The notes beneath the pieces were generated by a model. It worked only from the letters and a program-made list of their open reading frames with translations, was not told where the DNA came from and ran no database searches. The translations under genes were made by a program, and so were the position numbers. This document shows, piece after piece, positions 17,144 to 25,975 of a DNA stretch of 58,470 nt. The number at the start of each line of letters is the position of its first letter. Position 1 is the stretch's first letter. Source of the stretch: Clostridia bacterium (GTDB taxonomy: Bacteria > Bacillota > Clostridia > UBA1381 > UBA9506); contig JAFYXI010000053.1 of NCBI GenBank assembly GCA_017546245.1, forward strand, positions 1 to 58,470, written 5' to 3'.

Positions 17144-17593
17144 TTACAGCAGCGAACGAATTTTTAACGTAAGAGCCTTTGCAGCATCTTCTGTTTTTAC
17201 AATGCAAAGAAGAGTATCATCTCCTGCAATGCTGCCCATAATTTCTTTAAGTTTCATTGAGTCAATAACCGCAGCCGCTGCCTGTGCCATACCCGATGCC
17301 GTTTTTATTATTACAATATTCTGAGCATAATCAACCGATGTCACAGTCTGAGTTAAAATTGTTTTTTGTTGCTTGCTCGCAGTTACATCTGCACCCGAGC
17401 CTGCCTGAACATATTTATATACACCGTGCTCATTGGCAGCTTTAACAAGACGCAGTTCTTTAATATCACGGCAAACTGTAGCCTGTGTTACCTTTAATCC
17501 GCTTTCAGCTAAAAGAGCTGCCAGTTCCTCCTGTGTTTCAACATCGTGTTGTGCTATTAATTCAAGAATTTTTGTATGTCTTGCATTTTTCAT
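17144..17593 (-). CDS. argR: Arginine repressor ArgR
   Basis: A 149-residue arginine-responsive regulator. The N-terminal winged helix has the recognition segment VTQATVCRDIKELRLVKAA (about residues 35-53). The C-terminal oligomerisation and arginine-binding domain has GSIAGDDTLLCIV (about 125). It is coupled to nadK (one base between the genes) and recN. No arginine genes lie in this window, so its targets are elsewhere. Confidence 0.94.
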   Translation of the reverse strand: MKNARHTKILELIAQHDVETQEELAALLAESGLKVTQATVCRDIKELRLVKAANEHGVYKYVQAGSGADVTASKQQKTILTQTVTSVDYAQNIVIIKTASGMAQAAAAVIDSMKLKEIMGSIAGDDTLLCIVKTEDAAKALTLKIRSLL

Positions 17594-17594
17594 A

Positions 17595-18452
17595 TCAGTT
17601 ATCCTTTCCTGCCAGTTTATGACGTAATACGCTGTAAAATCTGCTCCCGTTTACACGAATCAGACCGGTTACGTGCGGAGATTTTGTAATAGTTAAAACC
17701 GAGTTATCATCAAATGGTGTTTCTTCACGTCCGTCTGCCGATACCAATGCACTGCAAAAATGACCTTTGCACATAGATGCAGTAATAGTTTTTTCTGCAG
17801 GCACTAAAATCGCACGCGAATAAAGCTTGTGCGGACAAATCGGAGTAATAAGCATCGAATCCATCGACGGGTCAACAATAGGACCGCCTGCCGACATCGA
17901 ATACGCAGTTGAACCGGTGGGTGTTGCTACAATCATTCCGTCAGCTTTAAAATCGTCCACAAATTCTCCGTCAACATAAACGTTTATATCCAAAAGACGG
18001 GATGCACCGCCACGTGAAATAACCATATCATTTAAAGAGTCATAATACTGACAGCTGCCGTCGCCTTTTTTAAGTTCTGCCCTTAACATCATTCTGTTTT
18101 CTATAATATAATCGCCGTCAAAAAATTTGTTTAGACTGCTTTCAACTTCTTTTTGCTCTACCTCGGCAAGAAAGCCCAGACGACCAAGATTAAACCCCAA
18201 AATCGGCTGCCCTGTTTTTAATACATCGTGCGCAACTGACAAAAGTGTTCCGTCACCGCCCAAGGCAAATACTGCATCAGCGACAGCTAAAGCAACGGCT
18301 TTTTCGCAGTATTCTACCCCCTCGACTTTAAATTCTGAAAAGCTGTTATCTAAAAGCAATTTTGCTCTGCCTTCAGAAAGCTTGGCAACCATACGGGTAA
18401 AATCTAAATTTTTATCTTTTATTGAATTTGGTGTCATGAAAATTGTTTTCAT
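17595..18452 (-). CDS. nadK: NAD kinase
   Basis: A 285-residue enzyme phosphorylating NAD to NADP. Visible motifs are FALGGDGTLLSVAHD (about residue 62), FNLGRLGFLAEVE and DGMIVATPTGSTAYSMSAGGP, which form the NAD and phosphate-donor sites. It is the first gene of the nadK-argR-recN operon. GAGGGTG sits five bases before the ATG. Normal length. Confidence 0.95.
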   Translation of the reverse strand: MKTIFMTPNSIKDKNLDFTRMVAKLSEGRAKLLLDNSFSEFKVEGVEYCEKAVALAVADAVFALGGDGTLLSVAHDVLKTGQPILGFNLGRLGFLAEVEQKEVESSLNKFFDGDYIIENRMMLRAELKKGDGSCQYYDSLNDMVISRGGASRLLDINVYVDGEFVDDFKADGMIVATPTGSTAYSMSAGGPIVDPSMDSMLITPICPHKLYSRAILVPAEKTITASMCKGHFCSALVSADGREETPFDDNSVLTITKSPHVTGLIRVNGSRFYSVLRHKLAGKDN

Positions 18453-18500
18453 GCCGTCACCCTCTTTTCAAAACTAATATTTATACACTTTATACTGTAT

Positions 18501-18529
18501 ATTATACATAATTAAAAAGCATTAATCAA
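18501..18529 (-). promoter_or_regulatory. Promoter of nadK-argR-recN
   Basis: Minus strand TTGATT (18524-18529), 17-base spacer, extended TATAAT (18501-18506). Confidence 0.65.
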
Positions 18530-18590
18530 TAGTAATTACAAATAAAGTTTTATAAATTCAATTATTATATTTCGCCCATTTAGCTGCAAC

Positions 18591-18648
18591 AAAAAAATCC
18601 ACCCATATTTAAGTGAACCCCATTTAGTTCACATATGGGTGGATTTTT
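18591..18648 (-). terminator. Large nested terminator after degV
   Basis: An outer stem of about 15 pairs (18592-18608 with 18633-18647) encloses an inner hairpin GTGAAC/GTTCAC. It is flanked by A and T runs and ends two bases from the degV stop. Confidence 0.85.
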
Positions 18649-18650
18649 TA

Positions 18651-19499
18651 TTACTTTTTAAAGAACACTCCTATAACCGCTCCGATATGTGTTGCAATAG
18701 TAGGACCAACCTTTTGAATCTGCACTTCTTTCGGATTCAGATTTTCCTGAACTAAAGTCTTCATTTCTTCTGCTTCTTCAGGCATAGCGCAATGAACAAT
18801 TATTATCGATGTGTTGCTCTGGTCTGCGCAGTCCTCCTGAATCTTTTTAAACAACTTTGTAACTATTTTTTTACTGCCGCGAATAGTTCCGATAGACTCA
18901 ATCAATCCGTTTCTGATTGACAACACCGGTCTTATGTCAAGCACATTACCCATAACTAATGATGCTTTGTTGATTCTTCCGCCTTTTTCAAGATAGGTAA
19001 GAGACTGTGCTGCAACATAAACGTCATAGCTTTCCATAAACTCCATAATATGTTGCTTAATTTCGCCAATCTCTTTTCCTTCCTGAGCCAGTCTTGCCGC
19101 CTCTTTTGCGGCCTCGGCATAAATATATGCAAATCGCTGAGAATCAACCAACTCAATAACCGCGTCAGGATTTTCTTCTAACACCATATTTTTAGCAATC
19201 TGAGAATTGTTAAAGCTTCCCGATGCACAGGATGAAATTGATATATACAGTACCTCATATCCTTCATCAGTATATTTTTTAAATACATCATATAAATCAT
19301 TAGGTGTAACCTGTGCTGTTGTAGGAATTTCCTTGCAGATTGTAAGTTTTTCATAAAATTCATCAGGTGATAAATCAACAGCCCTGAACTGCTCTCCGTC
19401 TACGTTAATGGTAAAAGATACAACATCTATACCCCATTTTTCAACATCTTCACGGGTAATGTCCGATGCCGAGTCTGTAATAATTTTAATTTTAGCCAT
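18651..19499 (-). CDS. DegV-family fatty-acid-binding protein
   Basis: A 282-residue DegV protein, which binds a fatty acid and presents it to fatty-acid kinase (FakB-type role known for the family). The N-terminal signature IITDSASDI (residues 5-13) is present. The middle part has PTTAQVTPNDL and the Ser-rich SISSCASGSFNNSQIA lipid-binding loop, and the C-terminal part has EKGGRINKA. No fakA is in the window. It follows rodA by 30 bases on the same strand and probably shares its transcript. Confidence 0.9.
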   Translation of the reverse strand: MAKIKIITDSASDITREDVEKWGIDVVSFTINVDGEQFRAVDLSPDEFYEKLTICKEIPTTAQVTPNDLYDVFKKYTDEGYEVLYISISSCASGSFNNSQIAKNMVLEENPDAVIELVDSQRFAYIYAEAAKEAARLAQEGKEIGEIKQHIMEFMESYDVYVAAQSLTYLEKGGRINKASLVMGNVLDIRPVLSIRNGLIESIGTIRGSKKIVTKLFKKIQEDCADQSNTSIIIVHCAMPEEAEEMKTLVQENLNPKEVQIQKVGPTIATHIGAVIGVFFKK

Positions 19500-19529
19500 A
19501 ATTCACTCTCCTGTATTTTTAATTATATT

Positions 19530-20651
19530 TTAATCTCCAAAATTAATAACTCTGCGCCTGCTCCATACTGACTGAAGCAATCCTATTGCCATAAAATTTG
19601 TCATAACAGATGAACCGCCATAGCTTACAAACGGCAGCGGAATACCGGTAACCGGCATCAAACCAATGCACATACAAATATTTTCAAATGTATGAAAGGT
19701 AAACATTGCAGCCAGACCTACACACATATAACTGCCCATATCATTTTTTGCTTTTTGAGCAATATAAATGCATCGTGCAATTAAAATCACTAAAAGTGCT
19801 AAAATAATCAGCGTTCCTACAAAGCCAAACTCTTCACCTATTACGCCATAAATAAAGTCGGTATTTTTTTCAGGAAGCATCGCAAGCTGATTCTGCGGTC
19901 CTTGCATATATCCTCTGCCAAAAACCTGACCTGAACCGATTGCAATTTTTGACTGCATTACCTGAAATCCTGCACCGGCTGCATCACGTTCAGGATTTAT
20001 AAATACTAAAATACGGTTTTTCTGATAATCCGAAAGCAAAAACCACGCAAGCGGTGTCAACGCAAGACCCGTGCCAACAGCGGCAAAAACATATTTATAT
20101 GATATACCTGCAACAAAAACCATACAGATGAACATAAACAAAAATACAAGCGCCGTTCCGGTGTCGTTCTGAAGTATAACCAGCCCGAACAGAATTGCAA
20201 AATGAGTAACTAACGAAAGCACCGTACGCAGCGAATTTATACTTTCTTTTGCCTTTGTTAAATGAACAGAAAATGTAATTGCAAAGGTTAGTTTAACCAG
20301 CTCAGACGGCTGAATTCCGACTCCTGCTACACGAATCCAGCTATTTGCACCCGTTTCTTCTTTACCCTCACCGAAAATGAGGACAAAAATCAAAATTCCC
20401 ACACTGCCCAAAAAAATATATTTTGTTATCTCAGAATAGCTCTCATAATCAACCCAAGCCAAAAAGAGCATAAGACAAATACCTAAAAATGCTGCTGCAA
20501 ATTGCACTACCATCTGTCTTGTTCCTGCATCCAGGCTGCGTGTTGCAGAAAACACGGCAATAAAACCGCATACCGAAAGTAAAACTGCGGTAATTAATAA
20601 TACATAATCAAGTTTTTGAAAATAAGTTTTTAAAGCACGTTTATTTAACAT
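19530..20651 (-). CDS. rodA: Rod-shape-determining glycosyltransferase RodA (SEDS family)
   Basis: A 373-residue multi-span membrane protein that polymerises peptidoglycan glycan strands during elongation. SEDS signatures are WIRVAGVGIQPSELVKL (about residues 128-144), GSGQVFGRGYMQGPQ and the C-terminal GIPLPFVSYGGSSVMTN. The frame stays open far upstream, but the ATG at 20651 is preferred. It follows a good AGGGA site and a promoter, and the longer N-terminus would cross that promoter. It pairs functionally with Mbl at 14 kb. FtsW or SpoVE are alternatives, but the motif order fits RodA. Confidence 0.88.
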   Translation of the reverse strand: MLNKRALKTYFQKLDYVLLITAVLLSVCGFIAVFSATRSLDAGTRQMVVQFAAAFLGICLMLFLAWVDYESYSEITKYIFLGSVGILIFVLIFGEGKEETGANSWIRVAGVGIQPSELVKLTFAITFSVHLTKAKESINSLRTVLSLVTHFAILFGLVILQNDTGTALVFLFMFICMVFVAGISYKYVFAAVGTGLALTPLAWFLLSDYQKNRILVFINPERDAAGAGFQVMQSKIAIGSGQVFGRGYMQGPQNQLAMLPEKNTDFIYGVIGEEFGFVGTLIILALLVILIARCIYIAQKAKNDMGSYMCVGLAAMFTFHTFENICMCIGLMPVTGIPLPFVSYGGSSVMTNFMAIGLLQSVWSRRRVINFGD

Positions 20652-20693
20652 AACTTTCCCTTCTTTGCGATATGTATATACGCTGCTTATACT

Positions 20694-20722
20694 ATTATAC
20701 CAGTTATTTTGCATAAGGTAAA
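20694..20722 (-). promoter_or_regulatory. Promoter of rodA-degV
   Basis: Minus strand TTTACC (20717-20722), 17-base spacer and extended -10 TGGTATAAT (20694-20699 hexamer). Confidence 0.6.
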
Positions 20723-20750
20723 GAAAAAAAACAAAATTCATAAAAAAATA

Positions 20751-20779
20751 TAGACTTTTTACGATTTTGACTGTATAAT
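20751..20779 (+). promoter_or_regulatory. Promoter of the AraC regulator at 20.8 kb
   Basis: TAGACT (20751-20756), 17-base spacer, TATAAT (20774-20779). It is divergent from the rodA promoter. Confidence 0.65.
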
Positions 20780-20831
20780 TAATAATAAAGATAAAATAAC
20801 GGTTTTCATTAATTTTTAAAGAGGTGTTTTT

Positions 20832-21746
20832 ATGCCGCACACAGCAGGACAGCTTCCAAAGGCGTGGGAAGAGCTTGTAGATACTCTCGCCTATATGCCG
20901 GCTATTGTAAAAACGATAGAAAAAATTCACGATTCAAGCTGGTCAACAACAATAAACCGCCACGACCACTACGAAATGGCATATATAAAAAAAGGCAGTG
21001 CAATTTACCAGGTTGAGGGTGTAGATGTTAATATGACACCGAACTCAATAATTATAATAAAACCCGAACGCACCCATAAATTTATAGTAAAATCAGAAAG
21101 CTGCGAGTTTATTGTTCTAAGCTTTAAATTTAAGCCGCAAAAGGATGACCTTGCAAGCCACGTTTCGCTTAATGATTTTATTGAATATATCGAAGACGAT
21201 GCAACCGGAGATTTTATACACTTAAAGCTAAACAAAAAAAATGATATTGTTCACGTTATGAACCGAATTTTACGCGAGCGAATGAAATATCAGGTTTGGG
21301 GCGATTTTTTAAGCTGTCTTTTAATTATGGAGCTTTTTGTGCTGTTATCGCGCACACTAAAACAAGAATGGGAGCAAAGCGCAAAAAACCGCAATTTAAA
21401 ATTGCATGAGCTGTTAAATATATCGAAAGAATATATAGACAATAACTATGCAAAAGAGCTTACTCTTTCGCAGGTTGCAAAATATATTTATCTTTCTGAC
21501 AGTTATTTTGCGCACAGCTTTAAAGATAAATTCGGCATAAGCCCAAAAAGCTATCTTTTAAAGGTACGAATCGAGGCTGCAAAAGAGCTTTTAGAAAATA
21601 CCGATTCTAAAATAGCAGATGTCGCCCTTTCTGTCGGATTTTCAAGCCAGCAAAGATTTAACGATATTTTCAGAAAAAATACAAAAATGACACCACTTAA
21701 ATACAGACAAAAAAGCAAGCTGGATAAAATAAATAAAGTTGAATAA
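20832..21746 (+). CDS. AraC-family transcriptional regulator
   Basis: A 304-residue regulator with an N-terminal cupin domain (NRHDHYEMAYIKKGSAIYQV, about residue 42) and a C-terminal pair of helix-turn-helix motifs (about 200-295; SDSYFAHSFKDKFGISPKSY, then SSQQRFNDIFRKNTKMTPLKYR). AGAGGTG precedes the ATG. It is a single-gene unit with promoter and terminator, divergent from rodA. No sugar operon adjoins it, so the target is unknown. Confidence 0.88.
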   Translation: MPHTAGQLPKAWEELVDTLAYMPAIVKTIEKIHDSSWSTTINRHDHYEMAYIKKGSAIYQVEGVDVNMTPNSIIIIKPERTHKFIVKSESCEFIVLSFKFKPQKDDLASHVSLNDFIEYIEDDATGDFIHLKLNKKNDIVHVMNRILRERMKYQVWGDFLSCLLIMELFVLLSRTLKQEWEQSAKNRNLKLHELLNISKEYIDNNYAKELTLSQVAKYIYLSDSYFAHSFKDKFGISPKSYLLKVRIEAAKELLENTDSKIADVALSVGFSSQQRFNDIFRKNTKMTPLKYRQKSKLDKINKVE

Positions 21747-21776
21747 AAAAGCTGTAGCATACGCTACAGCTTTTTT
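21745..21776 (+). terminator. Intrinsic terminator after AraC gene
   Basis: AAAAAAGCTGTAGC with its complement around a four-base loop, followed by six U. It overlaps the stop codon region. Confidence 0.88.
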
Positions 21777-21848
21777 ATTCAATTATCCACATAAAACGCA
21801 AAAAACTGCTCATACTACCTTTGAAAAATATATGGAGGTAATAAAAGT

Positions 21849-22532
21849 ATGTTGGTTGCATTTGTAAGAACAATAATTTTATACATATTGGTCGTTGCTG
21901 CGCTAAGGCTTATGGGTAAGAGGCAAATCGGTCAGTTGCAGCCGTCAGAGCTGGTTATTACAATGATGATTTCAGAGCTTGCATCTATTCCGCTTGAAAA
22001 TATAGGTACACCGCTTATAAACGGTGTGCTTCCTATTTTAACTCTTATAATTGCAGAAGCAACCTTTTCATTTTTAACCTTAAAAAGCAAAAAAATAAGA
22101 AAAATAATGGCAGGCTCACCCACCATTTTAATATCAAAGGGTCAGGTGCTCGAAAAAGAGATGGAAAGACTGCGCTTTAACATAGACGACCTTATGGAAG
22201 AATTAAGATCAAACGGATATTCGAATTTATTAGATGTTGAATATGCCATAATAGAAACAACCGGTATGCTCAGCATAATACCCAAATCTAACAAAAGGCC
22301 CGTAACTCCGTCAGATTTAGATATGTCCCCGGAATATGAAGGCTTGCCGTTTTTGCTAATCGCAGACGGAATTGTAAATGATATGGCACTAAAAAGTGCA
22401 GGACTTAATATAGACTGGCTGAAAGAGAAGCTTAGTGAGTTTGATATAACCGAAATAAAGGATGTCTTTATCGCTTCCCTTGATACTTCAGGAAATTTGT
22501 TTGTGCAGAAAAAATATAAAAAAGATAAATAA
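21849..22532 (+). CDS. DUF421 membrane protein (YetF/YcaP family)
   Basis: A 227-residue protein with three N-terminal membrane helices (about residues 1-75), then a cytoplasmic DUF421 domain with the signature RQIGQLQPSELVITMMISELA (first 20 residues of it near position 25) and SNLLDVEYAIIETTGMLSII (about 125). The family is widespread in spore-forming and related Firmicutes, but its molecular role is unsettled. GGAGG lies ten bases upstream. It is followed 13 bases later by a DUF4363 gene, its usual partner in Clostridia. Confidence 0.88.
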   Translation: MLVAFVRTIILYILVVAALRLMGKRQIGQLQPSELVITMMISELASIPLENIGTPLINGVLPILTLIIAEATFSFLTLKSKKIRKIMAGSPTILISKGQVLEKEMERLRFNIDDLMEELRSNGYSNLLDVEYAIIETTGMLSIIPKSNKRPVTPSDLDMSPEYEGLPFLLIADGIVNDMALKSAGLNIDWLKEKLSEFDITEIKDVFIASLDTSGNLFVQKKYKKDK

Positions 22533-22545
22533 AGGCGGTGATACT

Positions 22546-22926
22546 TTGAAAATTTTTGCAGGTGCTATGGTTGCACTTTTAATAATTATTGTAGGAACAA
22601 ACATATACTCTGACCGTATGAATAACACCTTGGACAGCATGAAAAAATATATTGATGAAATTATTGACTTTGCCGACAAAGAAGAATGGCAAAACTGCAG
22701 TCAGACATTTTACGAATTTAACAAACAATGGCACAAAGATGAAAAATGGTTTTCAGCATTTATTCACGGAGACAAAATTTCTTTAATCAACGAGGTTTTA
22801 AACGAACTGGAAACCTTTATAGGCTATGAAAATACAGAACAAACCGTAGCGAAATCAAAGGTATTAAAAAACCACCTTAAAAGCATATCTGAAAACGAAC
22901 AATTAAGTGCAGAAAATATACTCTGA
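22546..22926 (+). CDS. DUF4363 family protein, TTG start
   Basis: A 126-residue protein with one N-terminal membrane anchor (MVALLIIIVGTNIYS, about residues 8-22) and a helical extracytoplasmic domain (HKDEKWFSAFIHGDKI, about 65). The TTG at 22546 is chosen because AGGCGGTGA lies just upstream; the frame runs open into DUF421 but has no ribosome site there. The DUF421-DUF4363 pair suggests a two-component membrane unit of unknown function. Confidence 0.8.
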   Translation: MKIFAGAMVALLIIIVGTNIYSDRMNNTLDSMKKYIDEIIDFADKEEWQNCSQTFYEFNKQWHKDEKWFSAFIHGDKISLINEVLNELETFIGYENTEQTVAKSKVLKNHLKSISENEQLSAENIL

Positions 22927-22969
22927 TCCGCTAACCCATAAACCAACTTTGGCATATAATACAATATAC

Positions 22970-23033
22970 CGGCCGCGGCCGTTTATATATAGCGGCAGGA
23001 TGCATGGTTTTAACAAGCTTTCGCATCCTGCCG
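22970..23033 (+). promoter_or_regulatory. GC-rich palindrome and 11-bp hairpin in leader of the Cys-rich microprotein
   Basis: A perfect 12-base palindrome CGGCCGCGGCCG (22970-22981) is followed by CGGCAGGATGC (22993-23003) pairing perfectly with GCATCCTGCCG (23023-23033) around a 19-base loop. There is no U-tract, so it is a poor intrinsic terminator. It ends 28 bases before the next start codon, so it may be a leader element. Confidence 0.5.
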
Positions 23034-23061
23034 ATTGTAATTTTACTTCTCGGAGGATATT

Positions 23062-23229
23062 ATGACTAATATCAACTGTTCTAAAAACTGCATATACCAA
23101 AAGGACGGAAAATGCAGTTACGACAACGTGTTTTTTTGCACCGCACACATAGATAAAAACAACGAAGGATGTTTATATCAATTGACCGCCGAGCAAGCAT
23201 CAAAGCTAAATATCAAAGCAATACAGTAA
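23062..23229 (+). CDS. Small Cys-rich protein (55 aa)
   Basis: A 55-residue protein, too short for most gene finders, with an ideal GGAGG five bases before the ATG. It starts MTNINCSKNCIYQKDGKC and has five cysteines (residues 6, 10, 18, 26 and 37), suggesting a metal-binding knuckle. Similar short NCIYQKDGKC proteins occur across Clostridia, often misnamed in databases (recollection, not checked). Its own terminator overlaps the stop codon. The lengths of its spacing and leader suggest a separately regulated gene. Function unknown. Confidence 0.75.
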   Translation: MTNINCSKNCIYQKDGKCSYDNVFFCTAHIDKNNEGCLYQLTAEQASKLNIKAIQ

Positions 23230-23252
23230 ACATATTTTACTGTATTTTTTTT
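23221..23252 (+). terminator. Intrinsic terminator overlapping the microprotein stop
   Basis: ATACAGTAAA (23221-23230) pairs with TTTACTGTAT (23236-23245), followed by a run of U. The stop codon lies within the 5' arm. Confidence 0.8.
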
Positions 23253-23286
23253 ATTTGTATGGTAAAACTATCTTTATAAATGCTAA

Positions 23287-23362
23287 GATGCCAAAGCATC
23301 TGTATTTCGCCCTATCTGCCCACGATACGAGCGACAAAGTTTATAATGTGGGCAGAAAGGCT
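23287..23362 (+). promoter_or_regulatory. adhE leader with two hairpins
   Basis: Hairpin 1 is GATGC CAAA GCATC (23287-23300). Hairpin 2 is TCTGCCCAC (23315-23323) with GTGGGCAGA (23348-23356), directly before the AAAGG ribosome site. The 15 bases GTGGGCAGAAAGGCT (23348-23362) are identical to 5327-5341 just before uxaB. Confidence 0.45.
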
Positions 23363-23371
23363 TGATAAAAA

Positions 23372-25975
23372 ATGGCAAAAACCACAGAAGCAAAACAAGA
23401 AACAGACATAAAGCAAATGATTGATTCTTTAATTCAAAATGCCGAATCCGCTCTGTCAGAATATATGAATCTGTCGCAGGAGCAGGTTGATAACATAGTT
23501 CACCGGATGGCTTTAGCCGGAATTGACAGACATATGGATATTGCAAAAGCCGCAATTGAAGAAACGAAACGCGGGGTATTCGAAGACAAGGTTATTAAAA
23601 ATCTTTTTGCAACCGAATATATATGGCACTCTATAAAATATCAAAAAACTGTTGGAATTATAGACGAAAGCGAGCAGGAAGACTATGTTGACATAGCCGA
23701 ACCCGTAGGCATAGTCGCAGGAGTTACACCTGTTACCAATCCCACCTCGACCACTATGTTTAAGTCGTTAATATGTGCCAAAACACGTAACCCTATTATT
23801 TTTGCGTTCCATCCCTCATCTCAAAAATGCTCTGTTATGGCAGCAAAAATAATGTTAGATGCAGCTGTCGCAGCTGGCGCACCCAAGCATTGTATTCAAT
23901 GGATTGAAACACCGTCTATCGACGCAACAAGAGAGCTTATGAACCATCCCGGAATATCTCTCATCCTTGCAACCGGCGGTTCTGCGATGGTACGAGCTGC
24001 ATACAGCGCAGGAAAGCCGGCATTGGGCGTAGGACCCGGAAATGTGCCCTGCTACATCGAAAAAACAGCAGACGTAAGCCGTGCCTGCACCGACCTCATA
24101 CTTTCAAAAAGCTTCGATAACGGAATGATTTGCGCCTCTGAGCAGGCGGTAATCGTAGATAAAGAAATTCAGGACAAATTCGAAGATTTTATGCAAAACT
24201 ACGGCTGCTACTTCTTAAATGACGAAGATGTTGCAAAAGTATCTGACTATGTAATCTCCCCCGAAAGCCAGACCGTAAACTCTGCTGTTGTGGGAATGCC
24301 TGCATACGAAATCGCAAAAAATGCAGGTGTAAACGTGCCAAAAAACACAAAAATTCTTATTGCCCGAACAAGCGGTGTTGGTCCTGAATATCCACTATCC
24401 AGAGAAAAGCTTTCGCCTGTTTTAGCTTATTTTGTCGTAGATGACTATAAACAAGGCTTTAAAATCGCAAAACAAATGCTTGAATTTGGCGGTTTGGGAC
24501 ACTCTGCCGTTATCCATTCTAACGATACCGAACTTTGCAATCAGTACGGCAAAGAAATGAAGGTAGGGCGTGTTATAGTAAACTCTCCTTCATCACAGGG
24601 TGCAATAGGCGATATATATAACACAAACACACCGTCTTTAACACTCGGATGCGGCTCATTCGGGCGCAATTCTACAACCTCTAACGTGTCAAGCGTTAAT
24701 CTTATTAATAAAAAACGACTCGCCAGAAGAAAGGTCAATATGCAATGGTTTAAAATACCTCCAAAAATTTATTTTGAAGAAGATTCCGTTCAGTATCTGC
24801 AAAAAATGCCTGATATTACCCGAGCTTTTATCGTAACCGATAATATGATGGTACAACTGGGATATGTTGACCGAGTGCTTTATAATCTGCGCAAACGTCA
24901 GGAATACTGTCACAGTGAAATTTATGCCGATGTAGAGCCGGACCCGTCAGTTGAAACAATTATGCGAGGCGTCGATGCTATGAATAAGTTTAAGCCCGAC
25001 GTAATTATCGCCTTAGGCGGTGGCTCTGCTATGGATGCCGCAAAAGGAATGTGGCTGTTTTACGAGCATCCCGAAACCGACTTCGACGGCTTAAGACTTA
25101 AATTCCTGGATATAAGAAAAAGAGCCTTCCACTTCCCCAAGCTCGGTGCAAAAGCACAGATGGTTTGCATTCCTACTACCTCCGGAACAGGCTCAGAGGT
25201 AACCTCTTTTTCAGTTATAACCGATAAATTAAACGGCAATGTTAAATATCCTTTAGCCGACTACGAATTAACTCCCGACGTAGCAATTATCGACCCACAG
25301 TTTGTATATTCTTTGCCAAAAGGTGTAACTGCCGATACGGGTATGGATGTTTTAACACACGCAATCGAGGCATATGTGTCGGTTCTTGCATCAGACTATA
25401 CAGACGGCTTGGCTATGAAAGCGATTGAACTTGTATTTGCAAATCTTCCAAAGGCATACGAAAACGGAACCGACCGTGATGCACGAGAAAAAATGCACAA
25501 CGCATCTGCAATTGCAGGTATGGCATTTACAAACGCATTTTTAGGACTTAATCACTCAATGGCTCACAAATTGGGCGGAGAATTTCATGTTGCGCACGGC
25601 AAAGCCAACGCAATTTTACTTCCTTATGTTATAGGATACAATGCCGATAAGCCAACCAAATTTGCCTCATTCCCCAAATATGGAAAGTTTGTAGCAGATG
25701 AAAAATACGCACAAATCGCACGTCACTTGGGCTTAGAAGCAAAAACGGCACAAGAAGGCGCACAAAACCTGATAACAGCAGTCAGAAAGCTTATGAAAAT
25801 TTTAGATTATCCTATGACCTTAAAAGAAATAGGTATACCTGAAAAAGAGTTTTTAAGCAAGCTCGACAAACTGGCAGAAAACGCATTTGAAGACCAATGT
25901 ACAACAGCAAACCCGCGTTATCCATTGGTTTCAGAAATTAAGGAGCTTTATAAGCTGGCATATTACGGAAAATAA
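23372..25975 (+). CDS. adhE: Bifunctional acetaldehyde-CoA/alcohol dehydrogenase
   Basis: An 867-residue fermentative enzyme reducing acetyl-CoA to acetaldehyde and then ethanol, oxidising two NADH. The N-terminal aldehyde dehydrogenase domain (about 1-440) has EPVGIVAGVTPVTNPTST and catalytic Cys254 in DNGMICASEQ. The linker is followed by an iron-dependent alcohol dehydrogenase domain (about 455-867) with GGGSAMDAAKGMW, TTSGTGSEVT and iron-ligand histidines in GLNHSMAHKLGGEFHVAHG. Such enzymes form spirosome filaments. No Rex-type operator was recognised upstream. Full length and intact. Confidence 0.96.
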   Translation: MAKTTEAKQETDIKQMIDSLIQNAESALSEYMNLSQEQVDNIVHRMALAGIDRHMDIAKAAIEETKRGVFEDKVIKNLFATEYIWHSIKYQKTVGIIDESEQEDYVDIAEPVGIVAGVTPVTNPTSTTMFKSLICAKTRNPIIFAFHPSSQKCSVMAAKIMLDAAVAAGAPKHCIQWIETPSIDATRELMNHPGISLILATGGSAMVRAAYSAGKPALGVGPGNVPCYIEKTADVSRACTDLILSKSFDNGMICASEQAVIVDKEIQDKFEDFMQNYGCYFLNDEDVAKVSDYVISPESQTVNSAVVGMPAYEIAKNAGVNVPKNTKILIARTSGVGPEYPLSREKLSPVLAYFVVDDYKQGFKIAKQMLEFGGLGHSAVIHSNDTELCNQYGKEMKVGRVIVNSPSSQGAIGDIYNTNTPSLTLGCGSFGRNSTTSNVSSVNLINKKRLARRKVNMQWFKIPPKIYFEEDSVQYLQKMPDITRAFIVTDNMMVQLGYVDRVLYNLRKRQEYCHSEIYADVEPDPSVETIMRGVDAMNKFKPDVIIALGGGSAMDAAKGMWLFYEHPETDFDGLRLKFLDIRKRAFHFPKLGAKAQMVCIPTTSGTGSEVTSFSVITDKLNGNVKYPLADYELTPDVAIIDPQFVYSLPKGVTADTGMDVLTHAIEAYVSVLASDYTDGLAMKAIELVFANLPKAYENGTDRDAREKMHNASAIAGMAFTNAFLGLNHSMAHKLGGEFHVAHGKANAILLPYVIGYNADKPTKFASFPKYGKFVADEKYAQIARHLGLEAKTAQEGAQNLITAVRKLMKILDYPMTLKEIGIPEKEFLSKLDKLAENAFEDQCTTANPRYPLVSEIKELYKLAYYGK

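Noticed and set aside
23253-23371. Rex (NADH-sensing) operator upstream of adhE
   Set aside because: I searched for a TTGTTAA/TTAACAA-like dyad and found none; only GC-rich hairpins are present.
23283-23555. A 90-codon antisense frame across the adhE start
   Set aside because: It reads through the adhE leader hairpins and the coding start on the wrong strand, with no ribosome site.
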